From Coprinus comatus (Eukaryota > Basidiomycota > Agaricomycetes > Agaricales > Agaricaceae): DNA of 64,000 nt. Both the position numbers and the translations under genes were made by a program. This document shows, in pieces, positions 10,298 to 20,427 of this stretch (the stretch's first letter is position 1; each line of letters begins with the position of its first letter). Where the stretch lies: the NCBI GenBank assembly GCA_034638255.1, contig JAWPGT010000049.1:1-64000 (forward strand), read 5' to 3'. The notes beneath the pieces are model-generated. The model worked only from the letters and a program-made list of their open reading frames with translations, was not told the origin of the DNA and did no database searches.

Positions 10298-12592
10298 TAG
10301 TCGATGATCTAGGCTTTGTGGTTACACGCGTCGAAGACGTTCCTTTCAGGTATGACGATTATCATACTTATCCAGATTGGTTACTTACTGTATCCCTTCA
10401 ACACGCGCAGCGATTTATTTGGTTACGGACTCCTATTGTAGTTATAGAGAGTATGCGCTTCCGTAATACAATTCATACTATTGACTGTGATATACCGCGT
10501 GACATTGCTATTCACCTGAGTGCGGGACTTAAGTATATGCCCCCCACTAAGTTTAACGTTAATTTAATTAACGAAGCTTGGGACGATTTCGTCGATCGTC
10601 TCCGATACCAAGTCAAATTTAAAATGGCCGAAGACTTGGATGGTGAATTAATAGACGACTTTGACTCAGACTACTATATTCGAGCGGCTCATCGTCAGCC
10701 ACTCGGATGGGTAGAACGCACTCTTGAGTACGGTATCTTGGAGGGAAAAAGGGCCATTGATAAAATGGTTTCAATTATACCCCAGGATAATAGGATTGGT
10801 GGTCCCGTTCCACGCTCGTACCATCCACCGATCGCCCGTCTCAAAAATTACCTCCTCAAACACGAGCTGGTGGTTACGGTAACTGATAAGAACCTCGGTT
10901 GCGCAGTCGTGCCTCGAGCATGGGTCATAGAAAATACCAATAACACGTTAAACTCGCCTCGAGATTATGAGAAGATACCTCGATCTCGTGCCGAATCTAT
11001 TTTAATTAATACGTGTATTGCAGTAGAGAACATTGCAAAGATGGCTTCGAAATTCGATATTCAAAGCCAATTGCCTACGTTTCTACGGAGTAACCTACCG
11101 CCGGTTGGCTGGAGTCTTGACAAGAAATTCGATAGCTCTAGTCTTATCCCTAGTTTTTATGTGATCCCAAAGATTCATAAAACGCCGGCATCAGCAAGGC
11201 CGATCCTGCCCTGCCACTCTGTGATTCAAGGACCTGTGGGCAAGTATGTCTCTAAGATGCTACAACCTATCGTTAAAAGTGCTTCTACCGTGATAACGGG
11301 CACTAAAGATATGGTTATGAAGCTCAAACAGATTTCTCTTCCGTCTGCTAAGTTCGATAGCAGTAAAGGACTGAAACGGTTATATTTCATCTCTGGCGAC
11401 GTTCGTTGCCTTCTACCCAAATATAAATATTGATAAAGCACATGAGTACGCTTATAACGCTTTAGAGGAATATTTGGCGTATGATGAATCTATAGATGTA
11501 ACCGATGAAGCACAAGTTCGCAAAGCAGCTGATACTTTGCTACTTTTTAGGGAGTGCTTGACAGTCACGGATAGTAATCTTCTTCTCAAATTCGACGGGA
11601 AATATTATAGACAGAATCGTGGTCTGGCAATGGGTATGGCATCCTCACCAGATCTTGCCAACATTTATGGTTGGCAACAAGAACGAGACAGTCCAATATT
11701 ATCACACCCCGATGTACCTTATTACGGAAGGTATATAGATGATTGTTTTGGCGTATGCTACGCAAGTAGTGCACAAGAAGTCTTAGAACTTTTCCAAAAT
11801 AATATTAACTTCTACGGATGCGAGATCAAGTGGTCAGTATCGGACAGTCATATGACGTTTCTTGACTTGACGCTGTTCATTGAGAACGGCAGGGTTGAAT
11901 GGAAGCCCTACAGGAAACCACTGAACCACTTTGAACGAATCCCATGGATCAGCTCTCACCCGGAATATGTCAAACGCGGCACATTCTTAAGTGAACTGAG
12001 TCGGATAGCCACACTTAGCTCTCGTATTGGTGATTACGCAGAGGCATGTAGAGAAGTCGCGGATATTTACATTGCGCGTGGTTATCCCCCTAGATTGATA
12101 TCAACATGGATAAGACAAAACTACCAAGTACGTTGGGATGCGCGGTATAATGAGAATACTGCTCCTTTGGCACCAGTACTTGTCCTCAAGTCTGAATACA
12201 ATCTATCCTGGGATTATTTTAACGTTCAAACATTAGCAGAACGGATGAAGGCCGGATGGCGAGTAGCAATGCGCACAATCGCCTTCAGTGATAAGGAGCT
12301 ATTAGCAGAGCTTCCTCCTGAAATCGCTGCAACCAAACCTGACTTATCTCTTCTTCGTGGTCCCCTTAGAAATAAGGCCCACCCAGAAGCTCATTCGTCT
12401 TCGATGAGTGATGCCCGTGTATACGGGAGTCTGTTACGTCTGGATAAGCTTGGTCTTCTTGATAGGCGAGTACTTATTAGTAAACGTCGTACAACACAAC
12501 TAATCGATCTTGTTTCGATTTGGAGAAAATCCGTTCTCGAGCGTCGTGACCGCCAAGTGCAATCAACACTTGACGACTGGGTTGTTCGTTGA
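10296..12592 (+). pseudogene. Penelope-type reverse transcriptase, one frameshift
   Basis: Motifs occur in the expected order. HPPIARLKNYLLKHELVVTV and DKNLGCAVV are followed by FYVIPKIHKTPASARPIL (the PKIHK signature of Penelope RTs), then SGDV at about 11397 (first catalytic Asp), FYPNI, YRQNRGLAMGMASSPDLAN (motif B), YIDD near 11735 (motif C), and MTFLDLTL and HPEYVKRGTF (RT end motifs). The frame breaks at about 11402-11406, just after SGDV: one extra base separates GDV from VAFYPNI. Removing that base restores the family pattern, so this is a recent mutation or a sequence error. The C-terminal ~200 residues are basic and contain no GIY-YIG signature. A functional product would synthesise DNA at chromosome ends; this copy is broken unless the base is an error. 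Confidence 0.85.
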
Positions 12593-13489
12593 GGCCCTGA
12601 GCCTTTGATGAAACTCTTAGTACGGCGGGATGCTTTCCATCCACAGGTTATGTCTATGCCCCCGGATTAAACACTTGCCGGGGAATAAAATAAGTGTAAT
12701 ACCATATTTGAGCATGGGTAGCAATATGATATGGTAGGCATGGACTTTATAGCTGGCGTCGTGTACGTCAGTCCGGTAATCAGCCCATTGATTACTGGGA
12801 GACCTGGGAATTCATCTCAATGGAACAGACGGACGTCTTAGGTGACGGACCACCTCTTCGGAACTTAACTGCTGAATTTAGTAAGCAGCCTATCTATAGT
12901 CGTGAAAAATAGTCAGCTAATGAATCCTTGAAAGTGCATGCCCATTTATGATCTCTTACTGAGGGCATAATCCAGCTAGGAACTTTTGCGGTACGTACTT
13001 ACAATACACGTGTGTCTCAGGCATACTAACCGTATGTCTCCCCCTAACCCCGAACCCAAACCGGTAACTGTGTGGTGCATTTACCGGCGGGCCGGGGGAG
13101 GTCACCTGACAGGTCCCATCACGTGACTAACTTTCTATTGTAAGTACCCGCCTTTTCATGTCAAGTTGAAAAGATAACTAATTTGAGTTTGCATACAGTA
13201 TAACAGCTTATGTCATGTAATGTTTCCCACGGTTGACCGTGGTTTTGGCTTAGGTAATATATTGTATATAATAAAAGTATTAGTCATCCTTTTATTATTT
13301 ATTTTGTAGTCAGATTCCATCTCCGACCAATATTTCAAACTCCCCTTAAATTAGTTATAAATAGTACTGAGTATTAATTAGGTGTAGATTATGTAAGTAG
13401 TTCACACGTTCCTAGATTTGGTTGTCTCAGACAACGTCCTTTGGTATAATAAATCAATACCATTGGCTGGATTAGGTAAGATGATTGAT
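12593..13489 (+). other. 3' untranslated region of the Penelope-like element
   Basis: No ORF is present. Short stem-like inverted segments occur, for example around 12690-12740 and 12775-12800. A telomere-like C-strand stretch sits at 13038-13060. Whether the element ends there and a second fragment begins, or this is one long 3' region, is unresolved. Confidence 0.5.
13038..13060. repeat. Interstitial telomere-like stretch
   Basis: CTCCCCCTAACCCCGAACCC resembles two to three degenerate units of the telomeric C strand (TAACCCC). It is in the same orientation as the chromosome end and lies 446 bases behind the RT stop codon. This is what a junction between a terminal Penelope-like element and an older telomere would look like. 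The match is short and could be chance. Confidence 0.45.
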
Positions 13490-13543
13490 AACCAAAGGTG
13501 CCTGATGAGCCTTATAAAGGCGAAACAGGGAGTTGCAGAGGTT
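13490..13543 (+). ncRNA. Hammerhead ribozyme motif, type I with short stem III
   Basis: The core CTGATGA is at 13502-13508. It is followed by a 5-bp stem II with a 3-base loop (GCCTT-ATA-AAGGC, 13509-13521), then GAAA at 13522-13525. Stem III is minimal (A-C, 5-base loop, G-U), ending in GTT at 13532-13534, with cleavage predicted after 13534. Stem I pairs TGC (13498-13500 plus the adjoining C) with GCA (13535-13537), then an internal loop, then AACC (13490-13493) with GGTT (13540-13543). All conserved core positions are present. Hammerheads with short stem III are known in Penelope-like elements, where they process the transcript. The sense strand matches the element. Confidence 0.72.
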
Positions 13544-13720
13544 TCCTCTGCACTTGTTGCACCCTCGGTTCGCTTCGCTCACCTCGGTTGCAAGTTAGGT
13601 TTTCCAACCCCCCCATGGTCTAACCCTGGCCAGGTTGTAGAAAAGTAGGTAGAATAATATATTGCATCCTTAAATATATTGCATCCTCAAATTATTTATG
13701 TGTCCTAATATATATTTGTA

Positions 13721-13835
13721 TGTCCTTAAGGCTCTCAGACTCAAATATATTTGTGCGTCCTCAAGGTTCTCAGACTCAAATATATTTGAGGACGCACAAC
13801 CAAATGTATTTGTACATCCTCAAACATTTTAGTTG
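13721..13835. repeat. Fold-back repeat
   Basis: Twelve-base arms GTGCGTCCTCAA (13753-13764) and TTGAGGACGCAC (13786-13797) are perfect inverted repeats. Around them the phrases TCTCAGACTCAAATATATTTG and TGTCCT / CATCCT recur in both orientations. This looks like a degenerate palindromic or MITE-like sequence; no target duplication could be assigned. Confidence 0.55.
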
Positions 13836-14392
13836 GCTCAGACTTTAGTTGTGACCTACATCATCAAACACTATAGTCCACTTCTGTGTCCTTGAATGCT
13901 GAGTTAATAAGTTGGAAAATGGTTTTGACAGGTGCTAAAAATAACTTAAACAATACGTATTTCTCTACAATTGGCACTTGCGTGTGCGTGTGAGATAATT
14001 TGGGACGCAAGTGCGCCCCGCACTTGAAATAGTATACAATTAGACACCCCTTCTCAAGTACTAGCAATAGATATAAATATCAACACAATAACAATAGAAA
14101 TGAAATGGAACTGACGCACACCGGCTTCTTTGGAAGACAATGCATGGAAGTACGAACCCCCATGTGGTAGTATCGTGAGGTGAAACAATCAAGTGGAGAT
14201 CGTAAAATGTGTAAGTGTTAATCGTTCAAGCATGTTTGGTTACCAAACGAGAGGACTTTAAATCAACTCCCAATTATTATAGATTCAGATCCCAGGTTTC
14301 AAGTGTTGTATAAGTCAACCAAAATTGAAGTAAGATACCAATCTATGAACGATAGAACCGTAATTATCTATAAATATGACCGATTTTTCAAA
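13836..14392. other. Intergenic, no feature seen
   Basis: AT-rich sequence between the fold-back repeat and the 3' end of the ETF-QO gene. Reading both strands shows no supported gene. Confidence 0.4.
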
Positions 14393-16605
14393 TTATGTGT
14401 TACCTAGCAAACAGTCAGTTAGAAAACGTTCGGACGCCCGAAAGAATAACAGAGAAAAAAAGAGAAACTCACTGTACTTGGGACCTCCTCCACCTTCCGG
14501 AACGGTCCAGGTAATATCTTGAGTCGGAACCTTGACATCGCACAACTTGCAGTGAATACAATTCTAAAGAAAATTTAGCATAGGAAACCGCCTGAACAGA
14601 CGAGAACGAAATTCATATACCTGAGAGTTAATAACTAATTTCTTCCCTTTCCAACTCTCACTACTCTCTCCATCTTTCTCACTTCGTCCCTCAACATCAA
14701 CATATTCATAAACTCCAGCAGGACACGCTCTCCCCAGCAATCCAGCATATTGACCAACATTAACTTAACATGCTCTCTCCTCCTCTTCGCCTCTTCCTCA
14801 ACCTCTCCTTCAGTAGTAGTTGTAGTTTCAACAGCCTTAACACCAGCACCAAAAGCCAAATTCCCATTCTCTCCTTCACGAACTTTATCCAATTCCTTCA
14901 TATATTGTTTGGTCTTGCCAACGCGTAAATGAATAGGTTGATCTTCAGCATGGTTTGTTCCAGTAAGAGCAACGCTAGTCATCAAATCGGTAGACAAAGG
15001 AGCCTCGAAAGGTGGATAATCGATGGGTCTATGCCAACTTGAAGGTTCGGTGTGAGCAGCGTCGAAAGATTGTGTAGAATCGATATCCTTCGTCGGAGAA
15101 GAAGTGTGTTTGAATGTCCATGGCGTTGCACCTTTGAGGAATAATGAATCGAGACCAGAATAAATCAAACCACCCCAAAGACCAAGTTTAGTTGTGAATG
15201 ATGGACGAAGGTTTCGAACTTGGTGAAGATCTTCATAAACCCAAGAATTTTTGAATGCGGTGTCGTATGAAGATAAGTCCGTGACAGGAGTAGCCGATTC
15301 AGAGGCGATGGCTTCAAATGCGGATTCAGCAGCAAGCATTCCAGTTTTCATAGCATTGTGAGTACCCTTGATTTTTGCAATGTTAACGAAACCGGCCGAG
15401 CACCCAATGAGAGCCCCTCCAGGGAAGTGGAGTTTAGGAACGGATTGGAGACCCCCTTCGTTAAGGACACGAGCGGCGTACGAGAGACGTTCTGATTTGC
15501 CACCGAGAAGTTTACGGAAGTACGGATGGTGTTTCATTTTCTGGGAAAATAAGCATAAAGCCAACAAAATTAGATGGAAGACATACCTGAAATTCACGGT
15601 AAGGACTTAAATATGGATTCTTATAGTCCAAACCAATAACCAAACCAACGCTAACGAGGCCATCATCCATATGATACTCCCATCCTCCACCATAGGTATC
15701 CGTCGACAGGGGCCAACCGAGGAAGTGGTTGACTTTTCCAGGAGTATATTGGCCGGGATCCACACGCCAGACCTCCTTAAGACCAATACCGTATGTTTGG
15801 GGTTGAGATTCTTTCCGAAGATTATACATGCTAATGGCTTGTTTGGAAAGTGAACCGTGAGCACCTTCACCAAGCAAAGTAACCTTGGCACGAAAAGCCA
15901 TTCCCGGTTCGAACGAAGATTTTGTTGTAAAGTCGCGTGCAAGACCGACTTCGTTTGTAATAACGCCTTGAACGCTTCGCACAGGGTTACCCCATGGATC
16001 CTTAGCATCGGGTGTGGGGCTAAGAAGGAGTTGAGATCCAGCGAAACCAGGATAAATTTCAACGCCGAATTCGTTCTCTGCGATGTTTGCCAACCAGCGA
16101 GTGAATTGGGAGAGAGAAAGGATATAGTTGCCATCATTGCTCATCTGAGGAGGGTGAGGGAAAGGAAGGCAATGTCGAGGGGTAAGGAACTTCATGTGGG
16201 ATGAAGTAGCGGGTCGAGTAAGAGGGTGTCCGTCGAGTGAAGGCCAGTTTGGAATGAGTTCATTGAGTGCTCGGGGCTCAATGACCGCTCCAGAGACTAC
16301 ATGAGAACCTATACAATAAGTCAGTAGACGTCTACAGCAGTTAATCATAGCTACTGACCAACTTCTGACCCTTTCTCAAGTACAACAACCCGTATCTCCC
16401 TTCCCTTCTCCCTCTCCAACTGTTTCAGCCGTATTGCTGCACTCAGTCCAGCAGGTCCTCCCCCAACTATACATACGTCTACCTCATCCTCTGCTCGTTC
16501 AATCGACAACGGATCAAACCCATCTCCGCGACGCACAGCAGACGTCTGCAGAGCCCTCGCTGAGCATATTATTCGGGGCTTTTTGGAGAATAGTCGATGC
16601 AGCAT
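14393..16605 (-). CDS. Electron-transfer flavoprotein-ubiquinone oxidoreductase (ETF-QO), one frame break
   Basis: The mitochondrial inner-membrane enzyme passes electrons from ETF to ubiquinone. The model starts at ATG 16605 with a basic, Ser/Arg-rich presequence. It then shows the FAD motif [23 protein letters not shown], the [11 protein letters not shown] segment, [15 protein letters not shown], the [20 protein letters not shown] segment, and the Fe-S cysteines in [14 protein letters not shown] and [15 protein letters not shown]. Introns lie near 16311-16358, 15541-15590, 14575-14620 and 14404-14467. The last exon encodes only the final residues (SNT, stop at 14393), matching the PKY-S/T ending of fungal homologues. 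Near 14762-14770 one base is missing relative to the family ([14 protein letters not shown]): the frame must shift by one to reach the Fe-S domain. Because the gene is conserved on both sides of the break, I suspect an assembly indel rather than a dead gene. Confidence 0.88.
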
Positions 16606-17245
16606 GGCAGAATCGGGCAACGAATATCACGGATTAATTTTGGGTCATTCGGGTCACCCGATCACGTGCAATGACGTATCAAAAAACATTCAGCCTTCTG
16701 CATCCATAAGTGTGGCGATAGCTCTTCTCTGTTCAGCATCGCAATCACAGAGGATAAATATGTGATGGAACTCCAGGACGCAATTAAAGAAAAAGGAGAT
16801 TATTGTACCCTCACCCCGCATTGGTCTGTGCAAGGCCATCTCTTTTGCAAGTTTCCACCACACGTGAGCGATTTGAAGCTTGGCGATGACAATCGTTTGC
16901 AACCTTCGCAACAAATGAAAGACATCTTCCCAGGGAATGCTGAGCGAGGATGTGTGCATATCGTATTTCATATTCGTGTCTCTTCCGTTCGTATACTTTA
17001 TATCCACCTATTCCGAACTCGAACAAAGAAAGAACAAGTTGGCCCATACCAATCGTTCCGAAATCTCGAAAACCAACCAATACGAAGAAATCCAGAATAA
17101 TTTCTAGCCAACTGAAGAAGCTAGGAGAGACATATGGCATCGTCTCATCGTAACAATATCTTTACTCAAACTCCAAACACCGTTCCTCACTCCTCAGGAT
17201 ACGTTGGTTCAGTACTACACATGCACATCGCATTGCATTCGATAT
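16606..17245. other. Intergenic, no supported gene
   Basis: Overlapping short frames exist on both strands here, but none has a recognisable motif, a signal sequence or intron support. The region includes the promoter side of the ETF-QO gene. Confidence 0.45.
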
Positions 17246-17249
17246 ACTA

Positions 17250-17910
17250 GTGGTCAGGGATGAATTCACAGGGTTGTTCAAGGGATGGCGTATACCTTGT
17301 CTTGGTATCGTCATCATAGGTGAGCTGTTAATAATCTTTCTATGTTAACGTTTTGTATCTTCAGGCCACCAAGTCAGGCTTTATGCCATGATAACGTTAG
17401 GGTCCAATTTTCGTGTTGTTAGCTTGACACCGTCCGTCACCTGTATTGGATTAGCATCAGATGGCCGTGAATACAATTATGCTGATATAGAGAATCATTT
17501 CACCACTCCCTCACCAAGTCAGGTTTAACGAAATCCATGACTTGGAACCCTGGCAAGTGACCAGATCAAAGCGTTATCCTTACCAAGCCAGGTCGTTGAT
17601 TCTTCTCCCGGCTGCACAAGTTTTGCGACGAAAAAGGACTTGCAACTGCTTTACTTGTATTTGAACGTATTTCTGGTGGGTGGTATGGGATTGTAATGGA
17701 ATACCTACAAGACGTCAAATCAGTTACTCAATCGTCATTGCTCAATCAATATCATGAAACTTGGGAAGCGAAAGCTGTCATGTCTTTTCAGCTCATTTAT
17801 ACTTGATTGATTTCGATTGGAGAGGTGAAGGTGGTATGGTTTCATATCCTACTTTGGAACTTAACCAGGATCTTTTGGAGGGACGAACTTCTACCAATCT
17901 TGTGATTTGA
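17250..17910 (+). pseudogene. Remnant of an Agaricomycete kinase-like protein
   Basis: Fragments appear in order across changing frames. EFTGLFKGWRIPCLGIVIIG is followed by an intron at 17321-17364 (GTGAGC...CAG) and then HQVRLYAMITLGSNFRVVSL plus TPSVTCIG. A later frame gives LVFERISGGWYGIVMEYLQD, and near 17800 HLYLIDFDWRGEGG. To my recollection this order fits a multicopy basidiomycete family with a protein-kinase-like fold, in which DFDW stands at the DFG position. Stops and frame changes interrupt it (for example at 17526), and the HxD catalytic loop between the last two blocks is missing. It is therefore decayed and internally deleted. Confidence 0.65.
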
Positions 17911-18828
17911 GGGTGTTGAAGATTACTTTTTTTGCGAAGATGATGGGTTGAGAAGATGATCGTTTCCTCCGGCACCTTGTAATTTAATAATAATAATTGA
18001 AGAATGTGTAATCCCATATTGGGACTATTTTAAATTTTTAATATCCTCCAAAACTGTAAACGAATAAATGGTTGTTCCAATATTGGGGTACCTTCGACCA
18101 GTGGGGTACACGTTGCTCAAAACGAAGGTGGATTGGAATGATCAAATCACTGTGGAAACGAGTACAACACCAACGGAGATCAGGTTTTTCTCGCGAATCG
18201 TGCGAGTCTTACTCTTGTCGCAGAAAATAACTAAGACAATATAAATAAGAATAAAAGTCTAATCTAATGCGAAGATGGACATGAGTATAGTAAAAATATT
18301 CACATTAGCAATGGTGGAATTCACTGTGAGTGTGGAGAAAAAATTGAAAGTTAATCGATCGGAATCCTTGTAAACAAGATATATGTATAAACTCGAACAA
18401 ATGTAGAACGGGGTGAAGTCGAGGAGATTAAGAAATAAGTAAAAATGAACGTGTAATGAGAGAAATGGAAGAACGAAATGGATTATTCAAGTATTTATAT
18501 ATCCAAATGTAAATGATGATTCAGAGTCGTTGAAGGTAGACTGTAGAAGGGGAACCATTCAAGAGAATGATTATTACGTGACGATACTCGTCATATTCAA
18601 TATATGAATCACAAATGTGAAATTGGTCCCAAAAAATGTTGTAAATAAAAAGTCGTCAAAGGAGCTTTAGGTACGGAGGGAATAAACAGGAACATCTGTA
18701 AGTTGATCCTGATCCTCTACAACGATGAATGTATTTCATGCGTAAGGAATATATATGTACAACCGACAGTTTACATTAAGAGATTTAATAAGAGGAAATT
18801 GTATCAACTGTTCCCAATCAAGTCTACA
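17911..18828. other. Intergenic AT-rich region
   Basis: Downstream of the kinase-like remnant and downstream of the F-box gene, so mostly 3' flanking sequence. No gene, repeat or RNA was recognised. Confidence 0.45.
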
Positions 18829-20307
18829 TCAATGACTAATTATAGTTGTGATTTCGATTGATGTAGAATATCCTTCTTCCTTCAAACGTGCCACTAACAT
18901 GTCGAGTTGACTTGCCTGAGTGGAGTATAATGTACTAATGCACAAATGGAAGTTCTTCAGTATCATTTTCCACACCTCCAATTGTTGAAGTAGACGAGAG
19001 AACCAGCTTGCAGGTGGGGTGTTTTGAATTATTACACGTTGGAGATTGGGAAGGATCGAGATGGCATCACATTCACTTCTGGTACCACCCAATAATCCAA
19101 AGAAGTCGCACAAAAAACCGGCATATATGGTCGGTTTCGGCGCCCAGCTGATCTCGTGTATCTCTATATAGATGGTATGGGTATGTAAACCCAAGGAGGC
19201 GAATAGATGGTTGAAGATCGGGGGACGCGTCTTATTGCATAAACTGATGTTGCGGAATATCATTGTGGTGGGAACGTTTGGTAAAGATTTGCAAACCGAG
19301 AGGAGGTTGTTGAATTTATGGAGAGGGATATTAAGTGTTAAGCTTTCTACGTTGGGAAAGCTTAATAAATCAAGAAGTTGTTGTAGATTGGGAGACAGGG
19401 TGAGATGTAGTGTTCGGATACAATCAAGGGCTTTTGGGGCTGATAGGCTTATAATTTCTCCCTGCTGTATAAAACTTTCAAATAAGATGTCCAACTTGTT
19501 GAGGGAGGTATCGGTAAGAAGGTTCAGATAGTGTGAAAGATAAGTGACAGACATAGTAACGGTGGTAAGATTTTTAGGTGGGGAGATATAGAGCTGTTCG
19601 TTTGTTATGAGATGGAATGTACGGAGTCGAGAATGATGCTCAAGGTTGAGGGTAGACTGAGGTGGAGCTTGTTTGCATGGGTATAGCTTAACCACCAGCT
19701 CCTCAACATGGAGAAAGATTTTGACCACCGCAGGCATCCAGGAGAACTCGTAGTTGCTTCGCAATGTCAATTTTCGCACCCTTGAGGTAGCATTTGTGTC
19801 GGAAAAAGTTTGTAGTATGGGCTTCCACTCGAGGTTTTTGTTAGATACAAATTCCAAGGTCAATGATGTTGTGCCTCCATTGGACAACCAAGTAAGTAGG
19901 CGGTTGTTTTTTTTCTCCATATCCTTTGGTTTACTATAAACAGTACTCTCGAGATATATATTTGACCACAGCGCGGGGGTGGAGCGTGCGGTTTGGTACC
20001 AATGACTGCATGTAGACATTAAGCGGAGAAGGGTACGTGTGTCAGAAATGCCACCAGGGACATGGTGAAATATCTCAGCGAGTGTCTCTGGAGGAAGACT
20101 CCTGGAAGTGGCTTGTAGCTCGTTCAATCTACGGGCCAGATGTGCCTTTTTTACCAGCAGTGCTTGTACCTCGTTGTCAATTTGGGCTCGTTCGTCGTTG
20201 ATGCACAAAATTTCGTCGGCTTCAGATTGAAATAAGTGTTGTTTGATTGAATTGGAGTGAAGACGAGATTCACAGCCACAAAGGGAGCAAACTTGAGTGG
20301 CACGCAT
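18829..20307 (-). CDS. F-box protein
   Basis: A single exon of 492 codons starts at ATG 20307. After a short Cys-containing N-terminus (CSLCGCESRLHS) and a coiled segment (DNEVQALLVKKAHLARRLNE), an F-box follows near residues 68-115: LPPETLAEIFHHVP, then TCSHWYQTARSTPALWSNI. The rest consists of irregular leucine-rich segments typical of basidiomycete F-box proteins. F-box proteins of this kind recruit substrates to SCF ubiquitin ligases through Skp1; the substrate cannot be inferred. The gene is divergent from the BRCT gene with only 120 bases between start codons, so the two probably share a promoter. No frame defects are visible. Confidence 0.85.
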   Translation of the reverse strand: MRATQVCSLCGCESRLHSNSIKQHLFQSEADEILCINDERAQIDNEVQALLVKKAHLARRLNELQATSRSLPPETLAEIFHHVPGGISDTRTLLRLMSTCSHWYQTARSTPALWSNIYLESTVYSKPKDMEKKNNRLLTWLSNGGTTSLTLEFVSNKNLEWKPILQTFSDTNATSRVRKLTLRSNYEFSWMPAVVKIFLHVEELVVKLYPCKQAPPQSTLNLEHHSRLRTFHLITNEQLYISPPKNLTTVTMSVTYLSHYLNLLTDTSLNKLDILFESFIQQGEIISLSAPKALDCIRTLHLTLSPNLQQLLDLLSFPNVESLTLNIPLHKFNNLLSVCKSLPNVPTTMIFRNISLCNKTRPPIFNHLFASLGLHTHTIYIEIHEISWAPKPTIYAGFLCDFFGLLGGTRSECDAISILPNLQRVIIQNTPPASWFSRLLQQLEVWKMILKNFHLCISTLYSTQASQLDMLVARLKEEGYSTSIEITTIISH

Positions 20308-20427
20308 GGTGGATCAGTGGTGGATGGTGGTGAAGATAGGGGGATATACACGTGCAAGCAATTAGAGCCACGTGGTCTGTGACGACAGGAGTTGTTTAGT
20401 GTGACTGAACGTGTTTAATCGCATCTA

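Larger units (their letters stand above)
9820..13650 (+). mobile_element. Endonuclease-less Penelope-like retroelement (telomere-associated type)
   Basis: The element comprises a small lysine-rich ORF, a Penelope-type reverse transcriptase ORF, a long 3' region and a hammerhead ribozyme motif. No GIY-YIG endonuclease domain follows the RT, which matches the terminal Penelope-like elements known at chromosome ends (the Athena/Coprina type). Its sense strand runs away from the telomere, so its 3' end is internal. That is the orientation expected if its cDNA was primed from the G-strand overhang at this chromosome end. The exact ends are not resolved: the 5' end probably lies near 9.8 kb, and the 3' end is either at the telomere-like stretch at 13038-13060 or beyond the ribozyme. 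Confidence 0.8.

Noticed and set aside
12000..12592. GIY-YIG endonuclease domain after the RT
   Set aside because: No GIY...YIG pair or following catalytic Arg/Glu pattern was found in the C-terminal 200 residues.
12600..12660. A second hammerhead core (TTTGATGAAAC)
   Set aside because: It lacks the CUGANGA box with a stem II before GAAA, so the core is not satisfied.
16690..17153. Overlapping frames on both strands upstream of the kinase-like remnant
   Set aside because: Mutually overlapping in opposite strands with no domain; likely chance frames.
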